Assembly (NCBI RefSeq): GCF_032854445.1
Contig: NC_088300.1
Span: forward strand, 60,610,984 to 60,674,983
Source of the DNA: Liolophura sinensis
Lineage: Eukaryota; Mollusca; Polyplacophora; Chitonida; Chitonidae
Length of the DNA: 64,000 nt
Direction: 5' to 3'
Positions 55,283 through 64,000 of this stretch are shown one piece after another (the first letter of the stretch is position 1; every line of letters starts with the position of its first letter). Below the pieces are notes generated by a model. That model had not been told where the DNA came from, searched no databases, and saw only the letters and a list, made by a program, of their open reading frames with translations. The position numbers and the translations under genes were made by a program.

Positions 55283-55716
55283 GGAACAGAAAATTGCAAT
55301 ACAAATGTCACCAGTGAATCAGAAGTTATTACTAAATCCAACATGTTTTTCCTACATTTCCCCAGGGTACATATTAGAGATGAGCGGGAAAACCAAACAG
55401 GTATTCTATATCGACCCAGTTGTCAATTTAACTGGCATATTTGTCAGGAAAAATATCAGAATTCGAAAATAACACAATATATCGGCTATCTTGTCACTCT
55501 AGGAGAGAGCCTCATAGGCGATTTAACGTACTTAGAGTCAATCATCGATTATAAATTTGACACGCATTGACTTTCTTGTCCAACGAATCGGAGAATTTCT
55601 CCGCAAACTCAAGTCAAGCGAAAACAACTTTTCTCTCTTCGTTCACACCAGATTAATTTCCTTTTTTTGGACAGAAGTCCTTCTCAGCAAAACACGGGCC
55701 TTTATTGGTGTTTCAA
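55283..55716 (+). repeat. Left copy of ~430-bp inverted pair
   Basis: Opens gaacagaaaattgcaataca and closes ggcctttattggtgtttc. It matches the reverse complement of 58976-59398 over its whole length with moderate divergence. Shared blocks include aatgtcaccagtgaatcaga and cgatgattgac (as its complement). It has no protein-coding signature beyond short ORFs. Confidence 0.85.
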
Positions 55717-55913
55717 GAAGTTTTTTCCCTCTTTTATTAATCTTCTTGTGGGAATGTCACGTTTGAAAATATGAAAGAATCCTTGGTATTATATCTATTC
55801 ATGTGTTATGATATAATATATATATATTATAATACAAAAATAGATATATTAAAGCACAACTCATTATATAATATATGTTATAATCATAAATTGTATAAAA
55901 CAGCTGGGGATTG

Positions 55914-56213
55914 GGTCCAGACCGAGTGGTCAAGATCTTGCCTTTCGGATCAGTTCTTCAATCCCGGCCTTGAATGGGAAGCCTGTAGATTTCTCCGCTC
56001 TTCCTGGGGCTTTGATGAATAAGCGGCTGACGACGCGCTTCTAGAAGTAGACGCAGTTTAACGTTGGTAGAAGGTCGTTTGTCGTCCATATCAAAACTAG
56101 CGTGCAAATCTGTGACAAGGGGCACTCCGGTTTTCTCCAAGCATGCACTAAGAAAACTAACGGAATTCCTAAATTATTCTTGAGTATTAAACAACAATCT
56201 TATCAATCAGCTA
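55914..56213 (+). mobile_element. SINE family C (tRNA-derived)
   Basis: The head resembles a class II tRNA: box A 'gaccgagtggtcaaga' and box B 'cttcaatcccggcc'. The body follows, ending in 'ttcttgagtattaaacaaca' plus 'atc'. The tail type matches 4080-4320. Confidence 0.6.
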
Positions 56214-58466
56214 TACACTGCTTTTCATGATCACTACAGGGGTTGGAGCGTTTATGTCGTACACGAGAGACGGTGGTTCAATCCCGAGTCTGACCATTTA
56301 CATGTATAGGCCTATAATTTCAAATTAATTTAAAATGTTGGACACTTACTCACTTGGCTCCCAGCACAAAGAGGCCAATTTCTGGGCGGCCCATTGTCAA
56401 TGTACTATGTCTGGGAGGGGAGCTGTGTCTTGTGTCTTCAGCATGGCGTGCCAGTGAGACAGCACTATAAATATATGTCGTCATTTGAACTGGCCTGGTA
56501 TGTGGATAAACTGGCGTGACATGACAGAAATGGCATCGAAGATGGTGCTGAAAATAACGTCAAACTTCAAGCAAGGCAAAGGGAAAAAGCGAATTCCTGT
56601 CAGATATCACGTTTCTGACTTTACAAATCTGCCCCTCAGCACTTTGAATTTGAAACTCCTTTTGGGGAATTCTTCCCGCCCAGAGCAATTCGGAACTAAG
56701 CCGTGGAGTCTATTGTTCATTCCTATACAAGTGGGCTATCTTTGCATGCCATTCAGAGCGTTTTAATGGCAAACTGGTCTTGTATTAATTACCTATGCAA
56801 GAAAACAATAGTAATTTCAGCCTGGACCTTTAGTAGCCATTAGTATCAATTCCTTAAACATTGGAAATCATATCGATGACCATTGTGTTGAATCATATAT
56901 TCAGAAAACCGTTTGAATCCATGTATAAACTCTTCGCCAATGCAAGAATTGATCTAGACCAACACCGCCGTTGAATATATACATGTGGCCATACTGTCAT
57001 TATGAAGATTGCACTATATTCTGGAACTTTGTACGTTTGTTCTGGACTTTTGATAATGATGTGGAATAAAGTTTGAAAATATAGGGTACCTTTATTAAAT
57101 ATCTGTTGGTTAGACTTCATTATATTGGTATCGATAACTGACCTCGGTATACAAACAGCGCCATGCGCTTGGTGTCTCATTAACTTGCAGTCGTTAATAA
57201 GTTACACATAATTGAAAACGCTTAACCCTGTAAGGCACAGAATTAACATTTTTGTATAAAATAAGTGATATTATATCCTGGGGAATATTTTATATGCTTT
57301 CGGCTCGTACAAATTTCCTGCTATCCAAGGCGAGTGGTAAGAAAAATGAGACATCGACGATGGCTGTTTTGCAGCGGGTGATCGTTCAGGGCTTTGTCAT
57401 TTTTACAGGAACACAGTGGTAACGAGACGTTTTATTACTTGATTTCCATATTTTGTCGAGTGTGTCGTGGGTGGCCACTTCCGGCAAACATTGAGAACAC
57501 ACGGATATGAAAATAACCGACTTCCGGTTTGTGAGTAAGACAGATCTACCACGGGACGAAGCGCGACGCAAGGATTTATTGCCTCAATTTGAGGATTAAC
57601 TCCAGACCATTTCATGATGACTAAGGAATGGATAATGGGTCGAATACGACTTAACGGTCACACAGTGTTGGATCTGGCGAGAACGGTTTGCCTTGAAACT
57701 CGATATTGCCATATGCAATGATACATCTATAAGATATTTGTTGACTGAAAACGAACACCTTATTTGGATACTATTCAAACCACAGCTCGGATTGGGACTT
57801 TATTTCACTTTTACCAATTTGTTTTTGGTGTTAATAGGTCCCACATGGGTAACTTCATGGCCCCGTCTTTGCTGCTCACGTGGGTCCCACACAAATTTGT
57901 CCGTAGTTTCTGCGTGGGGCACATGTGGGCTACGCACGTGGCCTGATAGGCTTGCTTTGAAATCCGTTATAAGATAATAGGGGACTAGAAACAAACACAT
58001 GTTACGATACCATGTTGACCGCGATGCGGCTTGATGATGTATAATTCGTCTTAACCAATCCTCACTTGCTGTGACAGCATATGAAGACAGCACATGATCG
58101 CGCCTTGACAAAGCTTTTAAGAAGATACAGCTATCGGAGAACGCATGCTATGATTTATGGCTTAACCAGTTCATCAGTATGTAAACATTACTATTGAGCG
58201 GCTTGAATAAAACTCAGGTTAAGAAACTCCTTGTAGTGCAATGGATGCAGCTACACAGCCAATGCCTCACTACCCCTTCTCGTGACAACGTTACTTTTCC
58301 TTCCACTCCCGGGTGAAAGCATATGAAGTCACAGATAGATTGAACATTTCCAACCAATGTGTGGACATCCTGTTGACCTGTTTGCAACAATGATACTTAT
58401 GACTGGTCAACTGCGTGTTCTTGATTGACAGTTTTGAAAGGTATATATGCAATACGGACAATGGTA

Positions 58467-58687
58467 TATTTTTTTATTTATTTGATTGGTGTTTTACGCC
58501 GTACTCAAGAATATTTCACTCATACGACGGTGGTCAGCATTATGGTGGGCGAAAACCGGGCAGAGCCCGGGGAAAACCCACGACCATCCACAGGTTGCTG
58601 GCAGAACTCACAGCGACCGGATTTTGAGAGGCTCCTGGGCCACTACGCTGAGCAAGCGCGCTAACGGACTGAGCCACGGAGGATCCC
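58467..58687 (-). mobile_element. SINE family A, full length
   Basis: The clearest complete copy: (TTTA)n tail, gattggtgttttacgccgta, caagaatatttcactcat, gcccggggaaaacccacgac, ccatccacaggttgctggc, then the head with box B and box A on - (ctaacggactgagccacgga on +). It lies between the arms of the 55.3/59.0-kb inverted pair. Confidence 0.93.
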
Positions 58688-58975
58688 TATGGACAGTGAG
58701 GACGTGGGAATCTATACAAAGTGGATATGTTGAATTTTATAACTTTCAGCACCATATTACCATGATCTCAGTTTAATTTTACTGCACTCTGTTTAAGATG
58801 GGACTATCTTGTTTCCAATTGTATTCAAAGTAAACTAACGTATGCATCACCAACTGTAAAGATTTTACACCTATAGATTTCAAACGCGGTATAAATACAA
58901 AATTCATTACTGTGGTGTCAAACGAAGCATGCCGAACAAATTCAATGCACTTTTGGAAAAGTCTGGCATTGTGTA

Positions 58976-59398
58976 AAACACCAATAAAACTCTGTGTTTT
59001 GCCGGCAAAGACTTCTGCCTAAAAATCAGAAAATCAGCCTGGTGTGAAAGACGAGAGAAAAGTTGTTTTCGCTTGACTTGAGTTTGTGGAGAAATTCTCC
59101 GACTCGAAAGAGGCGAAAAGTCAGTGTGTGTCAAATTTATAATCGATGATTGACTTTAAGTACGTTAACTCGCCTATGAGGCTCTCTCCTAGAGTGACAG
59201 ATAGCCGATATATTGTGTTATTTTCGAATTTTGATATTCTTTCTCACAAATATGCCAGATAAATTGACACTTCGATCGATACAGAATTTTTTTTGCTCCT
59301 CTGTTATATGTACCCTGAGTAAAATTTAGGAAAAACATGTTGGATTTAGTAATAACTTCTGATTCACTGGTGACATTTGTATTGCAATTTTCTGTTTC
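58976..59398 (-). repeat. Right copy of ~430-bp inverted pair
   Basis: Reverse-complement partner of 55283-55716. It opens aaaacaccaataaaactctg and closes attgcaattttctgtttctg. Confidence 0.85.
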
Positions 59399-61915
59399 TG
59401 TTACACACTTGTTTGGCGGAAGTGAGTTGTAACTCGGTGAGTTAAGTGTACGTCAGGCGGTTCCGTTTCGCCCATGCACCTATAAAGCGGATCACCATCT
59501 TATAATTATTTGATCCTTGTTTTACGTCATTTCCCGTCGTATATGGGTAAAACATTCTTAAGTGTGGCGTTAAAGTGTACACAATCCGTCATCATTTACA
59601 AGAGTTATCGCCCTTACTATGGGCACTGACGAGTGAAGGTTGTCCCAGCATGAGACGGGCGGTGTGGCTAAGGCTTAAGAACCACAAAGTAAGGTCCAGT
59701 TAAAGGCAGAAGCTAAAGTAATGGGCAATCCGCTCAATTCTTGTTAAAAAGAGCAAAATGTATAATATGAAAGGGACTTATTTTATATAAAGGTGTTTAT
59801 TTTCAAAAAAAAAAAAAATGAAATGCTAAGCTGTGTACAAGTGTGTCTGGTGAACGCTTTGAATACGGATTTAACTCAGCCGCGTCTTTACCACATCATT
59901 GAAAACTGTTGACTGCTTTTCTTTGTGTGATTCCGCCCTATTTTTGTACTTTATATACCTTCTTAGTTCTTCAGTAGTTTCTGTTAAACGCCGTCTTGGG
60001 TAATGGCCTTGCGATTATTGACTCGGAACATCCATCTTGGTTGACGACTGATATACGAATGTCTCTTTCGACGCGTAAATTCATGAACGAAGCACCCAAA
60101 GCCAATAAATGATTTTTTTTTATAAGAATCCTTGAAAAACTATCAGAACTGAGTTGATGTTTGCTGAAAAGGTGACGCAGTCGTAAGTACAGGTTTACGT
60201 AATTGGAGTTGCCAAACGATTCTAAATTGTCGAGAATTACGTTTAATAATGTTTTATGAAGCCAGGAATAGTGATTAGCTTACATAATATTCTCTGTAGG
60301 CTACGTTCTTTCCAACAGAGCTTTGCGTGAAGTATATCAAGGTTTTTAAATGGTGTACGCTCTGACATCTTTGACTGAATACAATTTTGCCAAACCTAAC
60401 GTCACAGCAATCTCGGACTAGCCGAGAAAAATAAATAAATATAAAATGTAAATTAATAAATAAGTAAATAAAAACAAAGTATATTTTCTTGTCATAGGAA
60501 TGATGCTTGGCGTATCAAGTCACGCACGTAGAAATAAAGCATCTCCTTTATGCTAATCCTGAATGCCGCTTGACCCCTATCTTGTTGTGTGTGAGGCATA
60601 ATTTGAATTTGTTTAGAAAGTGCCTTTGTTCACAAGAGCCACATGTAGAAGCACTTGTGCACCCATATGACACGGTCTTTATGTTTACCCCATAACCGTA
60701 CAGAGGAGATAAGCTTAGGATTTTATCTCGTCTATTTTCGATATTTTGATTTGGCACAAGAATATAGAGAACATCATCTGGAGACAAACAGGAAATTGAA
60801 CAAATTGCCATTAGTACACGACGACTGGTTGGGTGCTGACTATAGGTCGGTTTCTGTTATAACACGCGGTATAGTCTAACAACATTAACCTAGTTTGCAG
60901 ATTGCCGATTTGGCCTGCCGAGCGTCCGAACAGAATACATGGCTGGGCATTGTCTAAGATATCAATAGATGATGGATTGTGTCGGATTGTAAACGTTTAT
61001 GCCAGCTTCACTGACACATGGGCTAAGTAGAATTCCCTTTGCACATCAGAAGTACATCATTTACAATAAATCAGATTTCGTACTGACAGCCACTGAAAGA
61101 GGATCAAAGCGGACGCACTAAACAGCGGTGTCAGATCATACATTTGATCCGACCGTGACACTGGTCTTTAGAGCTTGAAACCACAAAACTGGTTTAACTT
61201 TACAGTTATTCCGCTGCTGCATTACATGGACAAATCATCATCTGAATACGGCATTTAAACATTGGGATCAACTCATCGATACCGATACGATAGAATCCAG
61301 AACGTGTATATGCCAGGGGACGATTTCTTCACGAACTCAAACCACGATCGCAGTGCCGAATTTTACCATTTATATATGAGATACCAAAAAAAATGTCGAT
61401 TCGGGTTTGGATGTCAGTTTAGAGAGTGCACAAACAGAGCTCTCGCCTGCCGAGCTTTGTAATTGGTTGTTTCTGGATGGCGACACAGCCTTTGACCAAA
61501 GGCGTGGCGCGTGAGAAAAATCAGAAATCCAAAAATTAGCTTGACTCCTGTCACATGAATCAAATGTTCTTGAGTTTGGCCTAAGTCACCAAATAGCTCC
61601 TGTAAATGGAAGTCAGTTGGCAGATAACATGCGGCCACATCTCAGTATGGATAGTCCAGGGAGCCCGTCTGTCTGTCGTACAGGGTGACTGTCTGTCTGT
61701 TACTCGCGCCAAATTTAAACGACGTGTAGACCTCGAACCCGTCCCTATATTTGGAATACATGTATCCCCATGTATTTGTTGGGAATTTATTTGACTATTA
61801 CTTTTTTCAGTTTTGGTCTTCAAAAATAAAGATATTCTAGTCATTGTATTTTGTAGTCAACAGCTTATCTTTCAAACAGACAGGACGTACCTTGCCAGAG
61901 ATTCGAGCATGGAAC

Positions 61916-61929
61916 ATGGCGGACGTCAT
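61916..61929 (+). CDS. Possible first coding exon (very tentative)
   Basis: ATGGCGGACGTCAT in good start context (gaacATGG) is followed by a donor GTGAGC at 61930. The reverse strand of the same spot also has an ATG exon with a donor: MFHARISGK then GTACGT, at about 61887-61919. This could be a start-site region for a gene running off the right edge or leftward. No second exon was found, so it may be chance. Confidence 0.15.
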
Positions 61930-63562
61930 GTGAGCTTCTCGATTCAGAATTCTTAGCGGTTGGATTGTTGTTAAGAGAGGGTTTACATTTTGACATCTTT
62001 TGAACGCGGAAAACTTGTGGGTTCATAGTATACCAAATATTAGAATGGATTTAGTGAAATGTTAGTGAAATTTTCCACCTGGGTGAGCTATGGCTTCGAG
62101 AGGTGTTATACGTACTAGTATAGCGTCTCGATGGGCTGTGGTTTGGTTTGACTCACTTGGTCCTATACGCTTAATCGTTTATTGCCATTTACGTTTAATT
62201 CCCGCCAATTGCTATTCACGAGAGTAACCATAGAGTGCCGTATCAGATTACACATACCCGTCGAATTTTTTTTTAAAAGGACATTTTAACCTTAAAATTT
62301 AATGTTGACAACAAGATGAGGTTTCTCGCATTCTTTCAACCCACACAGCCTTCGGATGAGTGCGATAGTTCTGAATAGTGAGCAAATCTCCAAATAAATA
62401 AATAAGTAAAAGTGGCTCCGTGCATGTCATAGATTTAATGTTGGCGATGCCGTCGTGTTGAATGACTTTCGTGTGTTTTAAACCAGCATATGTTTAGTTT
62501 TTGATGTACATGATCTACTTTAACATTTAACACCTAAAAGGCTTAAGTGACTATATTGGTGGCTTTATAATGGTGATGACACCATTTATAATGGTGCTGG
62601 AACCTACTCAAAACGACAAATCAAGTAATGTCTGAATTTATAATTATACATGAATAATTATAGGTTTACAACATATCCGTAACGCGGCATCCATAGTGTT
62701 GTTCTTAATAAAGTGCACGAACTTCCTTGGACAAAAGAAACATTAGTAATAATAATGAAGTCGAGACAACACCACTTGATAATGATCCCGCCATGTGGAT
62801 CGAACGCTTGTAAAAGATTTTACATTTACGTGGTGGTTTCTCAGCTTCATTATTATCACAACTGAACCCACGAACAACTATGAGTAGGCTGTGTAAAAGA
62901 AACATTGTTTCTAAATCAGTTATATTTACAGACCGTCAACTCTAATCAGTGTGACGAAACATGAATCTGAAATTCGAACTCACGAAAAAAAACAATCATT
63001 CGACATATTGTTTCAGGAATTAGCTATAAGATTCACAAGTTTCACAAGAAGTTGGCATGACCTTTAATTAAATTGGGTGAATCCTTTTTTGTCTGCGACA
63101 GAGGATTGGATCGAGCATAAAACAGATGCCTGATTTCAAAGTTCAGGATATAATAGAACGGTTACACACATGTGATATTACCACGAAGAAAATGGATTTT
63201 TGTTGCGGTACTCATTTGTTTCATGGTTTACAGCATGGCTGTGGAAGATGAAGTTTAACACGTGTCGGTTAACAATACCGATGTGGTTTATCACAAAACA
63301 TTCAGGGCAAATTGGCTTAAGGCCACATCAGGTGTTCTCTATGCAGGGTAAAGCTTATTTTTTATTATGACGTTTCTCCAGCTTTTCACGTAAAGCTCTT
63401 GACTTTTTATGCCTTTGTATGCGTAGCGCCAATTTTAACGATACTCTGATCGAAGTCCATAAGCGGCAAAGATAAATATTTTGGTTTCTATATTTATTTT
63501 GCTTCTAACGAATGTATTATCTGGACATATAAATATATATGTTCATACATATGTATATGTAT

Positions 63563-63892
63563 GGGGTTTAACGTCGTACTTAACAAGTTTTCAGTCATAT
63601 GACGACGAGAATTCATAAGGTGTGTATACATATACTGTGTGTTCTTATGACAGCGCGAATGCATGGAGCCAAAACGCTGGCGCCACTGAAGTATCACACC
63701 GAACACCTGGTCACATTATACTGACACCTGGCTATCCAGTCATGTTTCCTTGCTCTAACCTCTCAGTGCTGAATACCAAGCAAGGCAGCAGTAAGCACCT
63801 TTTTCAAAGGCTTTGGTATGACCTCACCCGTGTTTGATCCCGGGTCTCTCGCCTTCGATGTGGACGATCTAACCATTAGACCACCGAAGCGG
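63563..63892 (-). mobile_element. SINE family B, full length
   Basis: The best copy of the family. On - the head reads as a tRNA-like sequence: box A 'tggtctaatggttaga' and box B 'gggatcaaac' near 63830-63885. The body contains gtgtcagtataatgtgacca, and the tail is gttaagtacgacgttaaacc. The + ORF here is SINE sequence. Confidence 0.8.
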
Positions 63893-64000
63893 TCTGCCCT
63901 TGAATGGTATGGAGCCTACGTCATTTGACAGCGATTAAAAAAGCCAAGTACCGGGCATCTCAACCGTTTCACCAAAGACAATTTATTGGCGTGTCAATTT

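Larger units (their letters stand above)
53441..64000. other. Gene-poor region right of DPCD
   Basis: The region holds the DPCD promoter at its left edge, SINEs, a hairpin element in a ~29-bp array, and a long inverted pair. No multi-exon coding pattern was recognised on either strand. Isolated ORFs up to ~100 codons show no family resemblance. One possible first exon near 61.9 kb is listed separately. Confidence 0.6.

Noticed and set aside
63622-63837. 71-codon + ORF near the right edge
   Set aside because: It lies entirely within a family B SINE.

Overview
The window is animal nuclear DNA: AT-rich, with GT-AG introns, long intergenic stretches, tRNA-derived SINEs and many minisatellites. 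One SINE family has a 3' tail that reads, on the strand opposite the SINE, 'ttgattggtgttttacgcc', followed by 'actcaagaatatttcac'. I associate that sequence with molluscs and other lophotrochozoans, and the divergence of the three recognisable genes fits an invertebrate. The species cannot be read from the sequence.

Layout. (1) About 955-5106, + strand: the 3' exons of a WD40-repeat gene that begins left of the window. One of its introns carries a coding-like block that looks like a decayed retrocopy. (2) 9068-31865, - strand: a complete major vault protein gene (MVP). I reconstructed 25 coding exons whose phases all agree, giving 2553 nt and 850 residues. (3) 31866-34807: the divergent MVP/BUB3 intergenic region, holding a palindrome-rich element with inverted ends. 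(4) 34808-41062, + strand: a complete BUB3 spindle-checkpoint gene (6 coding exons, 327 residues), followed by two unrelated 41-bp minisatellites. (5) 45811-53440, - strand: a complete DPCD gene (6 coding exons, 197 residues) with a 3.2-kb satellite in its last intron. (6) 53441-64000: no confident gene, but SINEs, a hairpin element, a ~430-bp inverted pair 3.3 kb apart, and one possible first exon near 61.9 kb. The genes are functionally unrelated housekeeping or ciliary genes (vault shell, mitotic checkpoint, cilia-associated), and nothing suggests an operon-like relation.

The most striking pattern is in MVP. Three separate minisatellites are built from the gene's own exon-intron junctions. 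The 3' splice site of exon 20 is repeated in a 40/41-bp array, the 5' splice site of exon 22 in a 36-bp array, and the 3' half of exon 11 in a 77-bp array of about 39 copies. Each array is continuous with the live junction. The 36-bp array is the most interesting because every copy keeps a GTGAGT donor, is 12 codons long and is open in frame, so donor choice could add 12-residue modules to the vault cap-helix region. A second pattern is that the 85-bp satellite in DPCD appears to derive from an internal piece of a SINE found elsewhere in the window.
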